A stretch of 64,000 bases of DNA from Owenia fusiformis (taxonomy: Eukaryota > Annelida > Polychaeta > Sabellida > Oweniidae), in the NCBI GenBank assembly GCA_903813345.2, contig CAIIXF020000002.1, forward strand, positions 10,352,650 through 10,416,649, written 5' to 3'. Below the pieces are notes generated by a model. It was not told where the DNA came from. It made no database searches and saw only the letters and a program-made list of their open reading frames with translations. Both the position numbers and the translations under genes were made by a program. This document shows, one piece after another, positions 41,101 through 56,100 of the stretch. Every line of letters starts with the position of its first letter. Position 1 is the first letter of the stretch.

Positions 41101-44100
41101 ACTAGTTGGCACAAAAAGATTTTAAAAGCGCAATATAAGTTTCAATTCTCTAATCAGAGCAAAGACTGGTTAATTCACGACTGGAGAGATGAGACCACCA
41201 GCAATATATATAAATAAATAAATAAATGATATCACATTTACATCAAAGCTATTTACTCTTTTTAATCCTGTATAATCTTGGGATTTCACTATAAAAACAT
41301 GGACATAAATGGAGGTAATATTTAATAAGTAGACCACTAACTGACAAGTGTGGATAATCCACATAGGAATTTGGCAAAATGTGACCATTACCCAAAAGTT
41401 GGTAAACATTAATAACCAAGAAATGAACAATTGGCGTGTAATAGGTGAAATGAGTGCAATTTTGTTAAAGAACAGTTTTAATCTGTATTAAGTCAAATCA
41501 GTGCAGTTTTGTTAAACAGTTAAGCTGTATTATCCAAGTTTAGTACACCACAATATCTTAAATACTACAATATTATGAGTAAATATTGAATGACTTAGTG
41601 ATTTGAGACGATTGCTACACTTTAAGAAGAATTACTCATTGAGAAGGTGATCAGGGGTGGGGTAAATGTTAATAACAAAGTTAAAGACCTCTGCATTTAC
41701 AAATTGTTTGTTTCTGTAGCAGATAAGAATGGGTTAAACCCCCTTAACAATGCAACAATATGTGATAATATTATAGAATGGAAATAAATATAATGGTTAA
41801 CACTGATTGCAATTTGGAATAAATCGTTTAAACTCAATGCACTAGAAAATCTGTGAAATTTAACAATTATTAACAGTGAAATATTAAACCCAATGACATA
41901 TCTGAAGTAGATTTTTTAAAATGATTGATAAATATTGACGAAACTATTTCCATAATTTATAAATCAGTTATTTTATCTACTCAGTATCAAACACAGCCCC
42001 ATAAAATGCCACAATTAGAGGTAGTCATTCATTTATTATTATGGGCCAATGACCTATATCCTATAAGGGTCAGGTTTTCTTGGGGCTGGGCCTCAGACTG
42101 TAGCAATACGATGTATTATTTGAAGTTGTTTATCTGCTGTATCATAAACTAGAAGGATGTAAGAACTTGACCACAGAAGTGTTTAATAACTCCTGACCAA
42201 TACATGGCCCCAGAATTATCACAATTTAGATTGATTGTTTACTAAATTGACTTAATTGGCATCAGATACCGTACTAATTGACAATATAAGACATTCCTAT
42301 CAATGCTAAATTATAAAAAAAAAATAATGTCCTCACTCCGGAAATATCACAATTCAATCGAAAACTAGATAATGGTATGTTATAGTTAAATCTTGCATCT
42401 TTTTGTTATCTCTTTTTGTCAAGGATTTGTGTGTAAACACGTCATATCAACAATGTCTGATGATAGGACACCAAAACAAGCACTTAACCCTTTGATAACC
42501 TGCTTGCTGACCATTGACAGGTAGTGATATCCAGGCAGGAAGTAAGGAAGGGGGGGGGGGGGGGGTAGGGAGGTGGGACAACCATAGTAAAGCCAATAAT
42601 CCAGAGAACAATTAACTTTTTAATGAATGTAAAATTTAATAATTTCTGCTCTAATACAACTGTATATTTGGATTTTTGAAGTGGCTATAGGTTAAAAGTC
42701 TAAAGGAAATGTCAATTTTTGTGTGGTTAGCAAACACGAACTTCAAATGTTTTTATATAGGTACAAAAACAAAGACTCCACAACGCAGGAATGTGACATT
42801 AACACAGATCTCCTCTACGTCCACTCACTCTTTCAATTAGCATTCAAATGTAAGAAATCTTATGTTTTAATAAAGTTGATTTAATTTTGCAAGAATTTCA
42901 TTTTTCAAACAATTAAAAAACGATTTATAAAAAAAATCTACAAAATTTAATTTTGTTATTTTAAACATAAAAACAACTATGTAATTAGGGTAATCATAGT
43001 AAATATAAAATAAAATGAAATCCTCTGTTAAGATCTCCAGACCTGATGTTAATAAAAAGAGGATGGAGTAGAAGGGATCCTAAATATAGTGCCACAATCA
43101 CAATGTACTCCCCTCCCCCCCATTGATATAAACGAAGGGTGAATGTGACATCATATCACTTTGGGCTCCATACTGTCTTAGTCTAGCAACAACCCCTTGT
43201 GACCCTCCCCCTACAAACCTACCCACATGTTGTGTTGATGAAATAGATAATGGAGGGGGGGGGAGACTCATAGTCTTGCTTAGATAAAGAAGGAATCTAA
43301 TAAATCAAAATGACATCATAGTTTATGTGTTGTATTACATATATGTCTTGTTACTAAGCCAAAATAACTAACATTATCAGTCATATACAATATAGATTCT
43401 TAAACTCAATCAATTAAAAAAACAGTCGCAAGATTTATGACTCCGAATGACATCAAGCTAAAAGAACATAAAGTGGTCTACATCATTATTGAAGGGTTCT
43501 TGAAAGTAATTTGCCTCTAATCATGGCAGTTAATGTCTGATAACAATGATATGTGAATTGGCAGATATGTTTTACTATGCGCCTATTTCAACATATGTCT
43601 CGTGATTTGAAGGAATTCTGAGTTTCTAGCTATTCAAATTTGAGTACTGTGGACAAGTCAAGTTCTTTGGAGTAACCAGCGACAAGATAGCACTGCCCAG
43701 GGAGTAAGGCTCCAAACTTCTTTTAACTTCCAAATATCTTTAAGCTTATTTCAAAAATTTCACAAAAAATCTGATTAAAATATCTGATTTTCCTACATTT
43801 CCATATAATTCAGAGTGTCAACTGCATGCCTATTTACTTTAATCCTAGCTACATCGACCCTTTGCATCCCATTTTGCAATTTGAAGCATGTATGAATTTA
43901 TTGACAGGTAAGGTCTACCTGCGTGTAGCTAAGTGATCCAAGTGCCTATAAATCTACTGGATTATCAATGATAATTGATGAAAGTGTAAACACCCAAAAT
44001 TCCAATCACCTTTAAGCCAGCACCTATTACTCCTAGTTTTCTACATGATATATCACTGAGATGTTGCACACCAGGGTGGTACTGAGGTACAGCATACGTG

Positions 44101-47100
44101 CAGAGTGGGTTGAAGTAAATGCAAAGAGATTGGTATGAATGCAAAAAGTAGCTAGCAAATGAACACAAAAAGGTTTATAAATGCAAATAAGTCACAAATA
44201 AAGGGGTGAGATATAAATACAGAGAGATGGGTATAAATGCAAAGAAGTGGCATATAAATATAAAGGGGTATGGCATAAATGCAGAGATAGTGTATACATG
44301 CAAAGAATTAGCATATAAATGCAAAGGAGTATGGCATAAATGCAAAGAGAGAGTGTAAAATGTGAAGGGAAAAATGGGTATAGAGATGAAAGACAAAAAC
44401 TATCACAATTGATTGCAAACTACAAGACACAAGCCTTGAAGTCAGAACATTCTAACCCTCATTTTATGACACTAACCAGGCAGGGAATTACACTTTTCCT
44501 ATAGGAACTCAATAAAGAAAATCAATAAAACACAGCCTGGTCAAGTAAAACAACTTAATAATGAAACTCCCTAGATCTCCAACGACAAAATGATATTAAA
44601 ACAAGATGACGGTAATTTTACAGTGAGGTTGACCATAATTTGACACAAATCCATTTCCGATTCTATATGCCCATATTTGGGTTGTTAATAGATGCAGAAT
44701 CGCCCTAGGGAAATATGGGGAGGTTGGAACAACAAAGATGTATATAAATACTGGTGTTTTTCATGTATTAAGTCCCTGGATTATTAAATCAATTGGTGTT
44801 AAATACAATATGTGTATCATTATTACATTTCTCCTGTATATTTTTTATGATATACCACATAGCATGCAACTCTCTATTTTTCAATAGACTGCAGGCAATG
44901 TGTATGTTCAAGTAAACGTCAAAGAAATGTTTCTTTTTTAATGTATGACCTAAAAATAACATTTTCAAAATAGAAATCTAAAAGCTATAATTTCATTTTA
45001 ATGGGGATATATATTATTTCAACCATTTTTGTTCTATTATGAGTCTTCCTTAACGTCTCTTTTCAGAATCCACTTAAAAAATGAATAAGGCTGAATTTGT
45101 TTTTTGGTCATCAGCTGCGATAAATACCACCTATAAGTCTTTGGAAGTATAAAGGACAACATTTGTATCTAAAAGGTTCAACTAAAAATCACTTGCACTT
45201 TAGAGTGCATTTGCCTAAATCGAGAGAGGTGACAGATATTGCTTTTAGCAATGGTCAAAATACATGTCTAGGTCGTGCACTCATATTTATCAAAGTCGTC
45301 TCATAGGAAATATTTTGTTTTATCGAGTTTATTCCATAGAGGGTTTCGCTATGTTTCATGGAATGCGAATCGATTATATTGTAAAAAATGCAGTAATTTC
45401 ACAGTTCTTCGTTTTATTCTGTACTCTTCAAAAGTGAAAAAGTGACCACTTTATTGTTTTTGTAATGGGAGGCCTGAATATGTATCTCTACTGAACCTCT
45501 AGCTAAGAGCTTTTATGATGAATGCCTGACAACATGGACCAGTGTCAGCAATAATGTGACATGAAGGACCCTTGAACATAAAACCAACTGACCATTATCG
45601 GCACTTTGATTATGATATAAAAAGGGCAAACTTTACCACATTTCCTCTTTAATGTCATTAGTATCCTACTGAGCTTCTCATAAAATGAAATCAAACCACA
45701 TAAGCCCAAAATCGGGTTAACACATAAACAAATCGAGCCAAGTTTTGTATGGAGATGATCTGATTGAACACTGAACACATTTGGTAAAAGTTGCACAACA
45801 TTTATTGTGCTCCCCTGGAGGGAAAACTAGATCTTAATTTTGACTTTAAAGTTTACTCTGAGAGTAACAAGATTTAAAAAAATTCAAACTTTACCTATAA
45901 ATAAAATCTCAGTTTGGTCAGTCATATTCTTTATCAGTTTAACTTATTCCATATAACACAACTTATTTTCTAGTATCAGTTGCTTTATTTGAGCATTTAC
46001 CAAAGCCATTTTACTTAAAAGCTTGCTTATTTTGAGTTTTCAATCATATGTAGTGCATTTGGAACACAATTTTAAACATGGGAGCTCTGAATACAAGAAA
46101 TAAGATTTCCAGCATATCAAGCAACAATTTAGAAAACTAACTAATCCACGCTAAACTGTTAATCCAAGTGAATCATAACAACACTAACATGGGTGTAACT
46201 CTGAAACTCAACCAGGTATCTACATTGCTTAGCTACCTGAATTCAGTGGGTGTTTTTGGACAATCAAGTATACAAGCCAAAAAGCCATGAGGATTTTATC
46301 AATCTTTTATTGAGCTGCCTTTTAAATATGCTTACATTTGAGCAATTTTCTCACCTTGAATGCAGGATTAGAGATTAAGAACATAAAAAAAACTTATCTA
46401 AAAGTTATAGTTATAGGGCTTAACATTGCTAGAAAGTTTAACAAAAGCAAGAAATGTTTTCTTGATTTTCCTAGTTACTTTTCAGGCTATTTTCGCTTTT
46501 ATACAAATCCTCACAAATCTGTTGGCAATTTACGATTGGCCCTATTACAAAAAAGCCATTAAGTTATATTATAACTGATGTAACACACATGTTGCAATTA
46601 ATGAACACATACTATATTTAATACACCTAGGTATGGGGTAAACAAATAGATGTTATACCATATGTAGACAACAAATTACTAAATGATAAACTAGAAATTG
46701 GATGGTACTATCAGCTAAGTAATACTAAAGCTTGAATAATATCAAAATATGTAATATGAACAGGGGTATCCTTACCACAGAAAAGTAAACACCTATATCC
46801 TCAAAACACCACTATCCCCAAAACACTTCTTTATATATCATCAAATAAACCAATATGGGGTTCTTGTTATCAATTCTGTGGTTTGACGTTAACCACTTTT
46901 AATTTTTTTGACATGATGTAATCAAGAGTATTTTTAAATCTTGATTATTTCTAATCAAACAGTATTTAGAGTTATTATTATTATTATACCTCTTGTATCA
47001 AGTTTCTGGGCCCCCTTATCTACTTCACCTCTAAAGAAAGTAAGAAGGGTCACATGGGCCTGATGCAAGACTAACTCTCTATACGAGTGTTGCAAAATCT

Positions 47101-50100
47101 ATTACTGGGAATCCAGAGGCTTGGTGCAAGACAATCAAACTACCAAATTCAACACACTTTGTTTGAGTGAGTTATCTGATAAAGCATAGAACAGGACTGC
47201 TGCTCTTAAATAGGCAGAAAATAGTTAAAGGTTGCTATAAATATATCAAGATATAAACAAATCTATATTTTCTTACCAAAATTCAGTTTATGTGTGTGGC
47301 TATGTCAAATCAACCCCAGTTAATTTCATTACCACGATTTATTGGGATATTCCCCAATCTAAACAAACTAAAAGTGAAGTTTGATAGGGAAATATTTATA
47401 CAAGATGATATATGATATATTTTGAGTTGCCATAGTAACCCAGTAATAAATATGATGCAAGAAGGTGGATTTTTACCATCTCTGAGCATTATCAGTTTTG
47501 ATTTTTGTCAAAACCTCATTCACCCCCTCCCATCTCCCTCCCTATATCTATTTATCACTGCCATTTGCATTTGTTCAACTTCACTTCTTAAAAGAGAGCT
47601 TCATCTTCGTTTATTGATAGACTCTGCAGGCAGGGTTGCCTCAGATTACATATGAGAAAATTAGGCCGAAGATTATACAGAGAAGTGATTTACCTCATGT
47701 ATCTGAACAATAGCAGAATTAAATAAAATATATGCTTATATCTAAAGAAGTAAAATCAAATCAAACTATAGGGATGTGTAGTGAGTTTGGTGCCAATGGG
47801 CTAATGTGCTGTATCAGAAATGGCATTAAAGACACTTGGGAAATTACAGCATTTCTGCTGGAATAACATTACAATATACTAACATTTCAGGAGTTTCAAT
47901 GAATGGCAATGTGATTTGATAAAGCTTCCATTATCATGTCATTTCCCAGAATTATAGACAGTCCAATAGACAGACAGAAATTAGTGCAACAATGTGTGCC
48001 TTCATTACATCCAGGGCTCTCTCAGTCACAAACTTTGCTTCCGTCTTTTTAAAATAATGAAATGGTTCTCCACAATTTTGAAATTAATCGGAAGAGTGTT
48101 GATTGGTTGGTTTAGGTGAGGCTGTATATGTTCCCATATTCTCCTAAAGGAGTTGATATACATGATTACAAAGATACTGTAAAGGAAACTTGTTTACATC
48201 TATAGACTGACATGAAACATGAAATACATGTATGTGTTCCTCATATGTTCCTGAGCCCCCCCCCCTCTTCATGCCTTGACTAAAGTAGAACACCTTTATA
48301 AGTAGAACACTTTTTAGAACACTATTACCCATTGACTTGACACTTAACATTAAATGACTCTTTGGAGATCAAACACCTTTGTAAGTATAACACTATTCAA
48401 AGGTACCAAAGGCATTCTACTTGTTCAGGTTTTCTTGACTGAATACAAATGAAGATGTATGTTCCTATGGCTGACAGATGGCCAGGAACTTTGGGGTGTA
48501 GAGACCTTAGGATGAACCCTTGAAACATCAACACAGAAAAACCATTGATGAAACCCAACCATCTACATCAAATTTATGTTATAACATTCTACCTTTATGC
48601 TCACAATGCTATAAGACAAACATAAATAAAACATCTGAAAGCTTCAAAATGTAAGTGAATCACTGCACAGTATAGCCCCCCCCACCCCATCAAATCACAT
48701 AGCATATCCTTGACTTGCGTGACGAAGAGGGGACACCAATAAAGAGCTAATGGATATGGTAGTTCATACTATGAATTAGGGTGTGAATAAAAAACATTAG
48801 ATGTGTTCCAAAAAATATGCTATGTGAAAAAAGGACCCTGGACCCCTATTCTCTATTTACTCTCTGGCAGTGCATTAAAGATACAATGCGGGATACATCC
48901 AGGGACTTAATGCAAGATTAAAACCAGAACAACGGCAACGCCAAAGCGTAGCGAATCCCATCGAACAAATAGCATAAAACAACACACCAGAAAGGCCACC
49001 ATTTTCAAAATGGTTGCTCACTAGCCAAGTTGTCATCAGAAGAAATAATATCCTTTTAATTAGCCACCTCTAAAATTTTTGAAAAATTGCACACGTACTT
49101 GTAAAATAACACACATAAAAATGGTGGCCATTTTTCAAAATGGCCAACTACTCCCCAAAGTTTTATTAGACAATGTGCCAGGCTTAAAGTATTCACATGT
49201 CAAATATGAACAAAATCGCTCCACTACTTTTCGAGTTATAGTAAAATACGTTAAAATGGCGGCCATTTTTCAAAATGGCCACCTTCTACCAAGAGCGTCA
49301 TTAGAAATAGACAGTGTGCCATGCTTATAGTATTCACATACCAAATATGAACAAAATCGCTCCACTACTTTTCGAGTTATAGTAAAATACGTTAAAATGG
49401 CGGCCATTTTTCAAAATTGTTTTCAAAATGGCCACCTTCTACCAAAAGTGTCATAGGACAGTGTGCCATGCTTATAGTATTCACATACCAAATATGAACA
49501 AAATCGCTCCACTACTTTTGAGTTATAGTAAAATGCGTTAAAATGGCGGCAATTTTTCAAAATGGCCGCCTTCTATCAAAAGTGTCATAGGACAGTGTGC
49601 CATGCTTATAGTATTCACATACCAAATATGAACAAAATCGCTCCACTACTTTTGAGTTATAGTAAAATGCGTTAAAATGGCGGCAATTTTTCAAAATGGC
49701 CGCCTTCTATCAAAAGTGTCATAGGACAGTGTGCCATGCTTATAGTATTCACATACCAAATATGAACAAAATCGCTCCACTACTTTTCGAGTTATAGTAA
49801 AATACGTTAAAATGGCGGCCATTTTTTAAAATGGCGGCCATTTTTCAAAATGGCCGCCTTCTACCAAAAGTGTCTTTAGACAGTGTGCAATGCTTATAGT
49901 ATTCACATACCAAATATGAACAAAATCGCTCCACTATTATTTGAGTTACAGCCAAAATCGTAAAATGACGAGTAAAGGCCACCATTTTTCAAGATGGCTG
50001 CCATGTGCTTCTTTAATATCTACATTTGTAGCATTATTAATGTCCTTTATAATTTTTTTACATTTAAAACATATTGCTATTACAGTTTTACATATTGCAC

Positions 50101-53100
50101 CTAAATTACTGTAAAATCGTCACTAAAATGGCCGCCATTTTGAAATGAGCGGCCATTTTGAAAATCCGCTTTCGAGCAGAACTTCTACCCCCATAGGGTA
50201 TATGTGTACAAAATATGAACAAAATCGGTCCAACGGTATTTGAGTTATTGCCCGGACGGACGGACAGACGGACGGACGGACATACGTACGGACGTACGTA
50301 CGGACGGACGGACGGACGGACGGACGGACGGACGGAGGCGTTCCCTATATCCCTCCGAACTTCGTTCGATGGGATAATAACATGGACTTTGTCTTTATAC
50401 ATCAATGAGTTGAAAAAAACAGAGAGACTGGGAGAGAGAGTGGAAAGTGACAGTCTGTTATGGCCAATGCCCCAATGGTCCTGACCCTAGGTCCCCTTTT
50501 AACCCTGCAGGGAAGGATTGTATTAACAATGTCTGAACATTTTAGAGCAAATATAGAAATCCTTTGTACATTCTTTACTTTTCATGAGCTACTGTTTTGC
50601 CTACTGTGGATTTGCCCGATTCTGAAATGTTAAGCTTTATAATGTAAAATAGTGTGAAAATAGAAAAACAATAGCGAAATAAACCAATCCAAGGAATATA
50701 ATAAATACTCTAAATTGCAAAGAAATCTATAAAAATGAATTATTCTTATCTCCATAGAGAAATCATATAGAAAAAGCAATCAAAATGTGAAATGTTGATT
50801 CCTGGTAAAACACAGCTGGACTTCACTGATGGCTGTTGTGCCGATTTTGAAGAAAGAACCCTATTTTAATCTTTATTACAACAGTCAAATGTCTTTAAAT
50901 TGTCTAAAATTGAACACTTATTTGGTACTAATGTTCAATTGGAATTCAAGTTACTTATTTCATTTTCTTCCCATAAAACTGCTACAAATGGATTCAGGAC
51001 AAACGGCTCAATAAAAGTGCTATCAAGTTTTGTTCTTTACCTTCTAATTATAGCCAATTAATCTCATCTTTAATGTAAATTAAATGAAGGCATCAAAGAC
51101 CGAAGACTTGACCTATTGATTTGATTCCTAAATGCAAAAAATTAGTAGATGATATTAATGTATTCATTCTGCTCATAATTGTCTCTATGCCATAGGGCTG
51201 ATTTTCCCATATCACCCATGTACCTCAACTAACTTTTTCAGTTTCCACTGCAGTAAGCGATTTTTATCTAAAAGCTGAATTTAATCAAGTGAAAAGAGGA
51301 AAAATAACAATATGTATTTTTTATCAAGATTAAATTCTATTTTCAGGCACATTCATGAAAACATCTTACCCCGTACTATATAGCTTATATGCTTCTAAAA
51401 AAGTAAATTACTGAGTTTAAGAAATATATATTTTGAGTACTGAACAGCCCCTAAAACATACTTAAGTTAACCATTTTTTGATCAACTTTAATCAAATGAA
51501 AACATCGCAATTTTTGTGTACTAAGCGAATGTGACACTTTCTTTGAAATCTTTATATTTAGCTACATTACAGACATATTCAAAATGAAATATTCAAAACA
51601 CGAAATATCTCTCAAGTCTCGGAGTATGTTCAAACATATTAATTGTTAGAAAGTGTTAGATCAATTATAACTGTATATTGACATTTTTGAAAATTAAACA
51701 ATTTTTCATTGATCAACAAACATTATATCAATCGCATTTTAACACTTAAAAGAACAGATTTTGTCAGAAGTTGAGCGCGACCTTGTCTGTATTGATAAAG
51801 TGACTCAAATAAAATATATCATTCATAAATGTTAGGTTTTAGCAAATACTAACTAAAACTTTTATGATGCGATTGCACGTGGTGGGGAATAAGTATTTAG
51901 ATGCCCCTTGCATACAAGTTAAGTCATCATGTCTTAGAAGGGATTAACAAGTGTTTCACCAAAATATATTTGCTAAAACTTTAAGATCTTTAAAACAATA
52001 TCAAAAATAATATGAATAAACAATAATAAAATGTTCTTTCATTTGTTTTTCATGAATTTTCAATAGTGTAATTTTGAGGGAGGACTGATGTATATTTTGA
52101 GGAGGTTTGCATTTGAGCAGTGTCTATAGGTCTAGGTCAAAGTGACCTGTTGCTGATGATTTTATGCAGATGCGTTTTATAAAAAATATCACCTGGTCCT
52201 CACTATGAATATCTTGTTCCAATTTTCCATATCATTAATGACATTTACCATATTTCTGATTTTTTGTTGACATGTTTTTGTTGTTATATGCTTTTGTTTA
52301 TTTTACTCTAGAGGGGTATGGTAGTTTAATGGTATACTGGAAGACCATTGACCATTGATCATATCAGATGCAGTTTTAAGTAGCATCTCCCTCATTGAGA
52401 AGCTTCTCCCTAAGGAGACATACAGGAGATGTTTAACAAATGTCTCACCCCACATAAAGATAGATATCCTCTATGTAGACTGTAGAGTATCACAAAACAA
52501 TTTTTTGATTAGAATCTTGATCAATGGTATCTTTTTTTAGGAACTTCATAAGCTTGTCAATGTCATCATCCTTCATATAATAATGGGGCAGTTTATATAT
52601 TTCTTTATCTTTAATTTTCATCATATATCAGTATCACATATCAGTATCATATGTCCTGGGTTATCTCGGGTCCTACATCCTCTGCGCAAAGACAACACAA
52701 TGGATGTTAAAAATGATTTGAATGATTCGAATGACACGGCCTTTGCAATCCTATAATTGCAAACAGGAATTGTTGAGTTTACTAAACAGAAACATCTTTT
52801 TATGATCTCATAACAAACTGTCAAACTGGCGTCAAAACATCACTTTAATTACATGTTTTTCAATTCAATTCTGAATATGTTTTTTATATAAAACGGACTA
52901 CTTTTTCAAGTAGTTTTTCTATGCTAGTCAGTCGTTCACTCCATGGGCTTTATTGTGGTAAAACCCGAACAAAGGGAAGGAAACGCATTGATAGCTTGAT
53001 GTGGACGGAATGAAAGGATCACTTATCAGAACATGTATAGAAGATTTGATTAATGCGAAATGAAAAACTCAAAAGTTTACTTTTATTTCCTGTAGTGTAT

Positions 53101-56100
53101 TACGGATGACATCACTGTGTATTTTACAGCCATCTTATCTGCATTGAAACCTATTCAAGTCAAAAACACTATTATATTTGACACTATAAAAAACACACAC
53201 GATTCTTTGTGTCAAATTCACGCTGCTTTATATTTCAAATCAGAACAATAAAAGACTTTAAACATTTCATGAAGAGTGTTTTGTAAATTGAGATTTATGC
53301 CAATATAAGGGGATGATTTAGTCAAGTATTCATTTTCTCCATCCAACTAAAAGTTGGCTGTCAATTGCCAATGTCAAAAGAGTTGATATACTGTATATCT
53401 CTATATACATTACTTGTATACAAGAAATCCTTACTGATAGGTTACTCCTAGTATTTGCTCAAAACAGGTGTGACTTTGTGGCATTTCTTTTACTAACGCA
53501 TTTACTTTCCACTGGTATATCAAAAGCTGGGGATACAGGATGGAAAGCTGGGACAATTTGGTGCATTAAACCACTGACTAACTTTCTCATGGTATATGAA
53601 AACCTGGAGACACAGTATGGAGAACAAGGAAAAACTTGACACATACATCTGACCTCTGCCTAAATACTAGTATATTGATTTATGATAATTAAATAACTGT
53701 GTCTGTTTTATCAAATTACTCTGGTTAATCCATCTAGGGAATTAAACAGCACATAAAACATACATGTATTCCAGCAATAATCACTTGAAAGCTGTTACGC
53801 TGTTTGATGACAAATAAGTGAGTTGACAAGTGAGCAGGACAGGACAATATCATTAGAACCAATTCTTGACTTTTCACAATGAAGTTTTTCAATTTGTGGT
53901 CTCTAGTTTAAGCCACATAACTCTATCCCATGCTTCACTTGGATTCGCAAGATCTACATCACAAGATCTGTATTGATATTAATAACATGAAAAGAAAATG
54001 CAGGTTTCACTTACTTAAAATTTAATTAAATATTTTGTGTTATTCATGAAATTCAGATTAGCATCTAAATTTTTACATTCAAAATTATAAAATTTTCTTC
54101 AAAACTGAACATAACGAGGTTTGATCTTGGAACTTAAGAAAATGCAAGCCCACTTAATAATGACTTTTTAACAGACAAGTGTTATCAAGGTTTTTGAAAA
54201 GGCCAATGTAAGACGATGTCTGACAAAATATAAATTGAAAATATAGATCCTACTTGATAAAAACATGTCTGGCCTTAAATTGACACAAAATTTAAACAAA
54301 CCTGAACTTTCAGATTCTGAGCAACACATAGCGAATGTCATCACATTGTTTGTTTCTACTAGAGGATGAACTTTATATTACCTGACTTGTTAAAAACATG
54401 AAATGTTCAACCCCCTCCCTTATTGTAACAGAAGAAAATATTCAAACACTCACCCCCCCCCCCCCCCTAATTATAACAGAAGAAGACATTCAAACAGGTA
54501 AATTCAATAAAACAAAAGGCAAGTCCTTTGAGAATATGACCCAGACCACCTGGAATAGGTGCCGTAAATGGAGGAAGTTTGAAGTATTTCCCCCAATCCA
54601 CCACCCCAACGACTGAATACAGTAACGCAGACCACCCCGAACCAGATGACTAATAAGCAGGGATTAACATACATTGAATCAGAAGAATGGTGAACCCAAA
54701 GGTCAATGTCATTTTTCAAGTATTTGACAAAGGTACACATTACCCACGTTGATTCTGTTTAAGATTAGGATGTAAAAGTGCAAGTACAACCATCAATTGT
54801 CCCAAAAATTAAGGAAACCTTAACATTTCAATCTCAGGTCATGTGTGTACTTTAATGGAAATCTGCTTAAAATTTGAATGAAGTGTTTGATTTTCTTGCA
54901 TTTTTATACAATTTAGAGTGTTCACTACAAGCTAGTTTACTTTATTCCCCGTTCAATCCACTCTTTTGCTTTCTATTCTCCATTTCAAATATGACCTTCA
55001 AGATTTTTTCATCATGGGTTGATCTCTAAACATAATAATTCAACTTTTCTGTTACCCTAAAGTGAATAACAAGACAAGTTGACATAATTACACACAAGGA
55101 CAATGACAAATATAACATGCAAACCATAGAAATGAAATGAGACCTTGTAAAAAAACAAAAAACATGTCTCATTTAGAGTAAAATATTCTTTTCTTCATTC
55201 ATTCTTCTCCAATAGAGGAACCACACTAGTTATACATTTTAAAAACATAAATTGCCTTGAAATCATATCAACATAAATTATCATTCTTTTATTTTTCTTT
55301 CCTTGACTTTTTTTAATTGACAGACATTTTTTATATATGAAATGTCAAGAATTGTTTAAAAATGGTAAGTAATAAACACAGTGGGGACAATAAACAAATT
55401 GGCACCAAAGCAGTAATAAACACAATGATTATGTCTAAGATTCTGCCATATCAACCCAATTGATACCATATGTTTATGACAGATTATTATGAAAAATAGC
55501 TCCTATCTTTAAGGCTCTTTAACTCTTTAACTAGTTCAATTAATGCTTCAACATTATTAATAATCTTACTATTTAAGATCAATTGTAAAACAAAGAAATG
55601 TGTTTTCAGTATTCTAAAAGAGATTTCCTAACAATTGCACCGGCCAAATAAACCCAAAAGATCTTACCCAGGTCAAAAATTGAGGTCATGTGATTTAAAT
55701 TTTAACCAATCAAGACACAGAGAATGATTTCCATATGATAAAATATGGTACCATCTTTGGAATGAATCGATTCAATATTTTACATGGTCCAATTACAAAA
55801 TCATGAATTATATCTTGGGGCTACTCGCTAGATTGAAATAAATTTGAATTCAAAAAGAGTATCATTTCTATATAACGTTGCATCTGTGTTCCCTCGGTGT
55901 TCCCTCAAATAATAGACCAATCATAAAACATTATTAGTCTGAATACACAGCCAGGCTAATTTCCGCTATAAAATTGATGTAATTTGACATGAATAAAATA
56001 CAAATAACACAGTTGAGTTAAAATGAGATATAATTCAACTTGATTTGTTCAGCAGACTTTTTTTGTATTAATAATAATTTGTGGGAACATGATTCGCAAC

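Noticed and set aside
45230-45430. A patch less AT-rich than its surroundings, considered as a conserved element or RNA gene
   Set aside because: No stem structure, promoter box or coding signal could be supported from a single sequence.
49079-49330. 83-codon plus-strand frame over the 49-kb repeat
   Set aside because: It spans two units of the tandem core and repeats the same peptide words. No family resemblance.
50215-50484. Plus-strand frame with repeated RTDGRTDG and minus-strand frame with [11 protein letters not shown]
   Set aside because: Direct translation of the (CGGA)n microsatellite.
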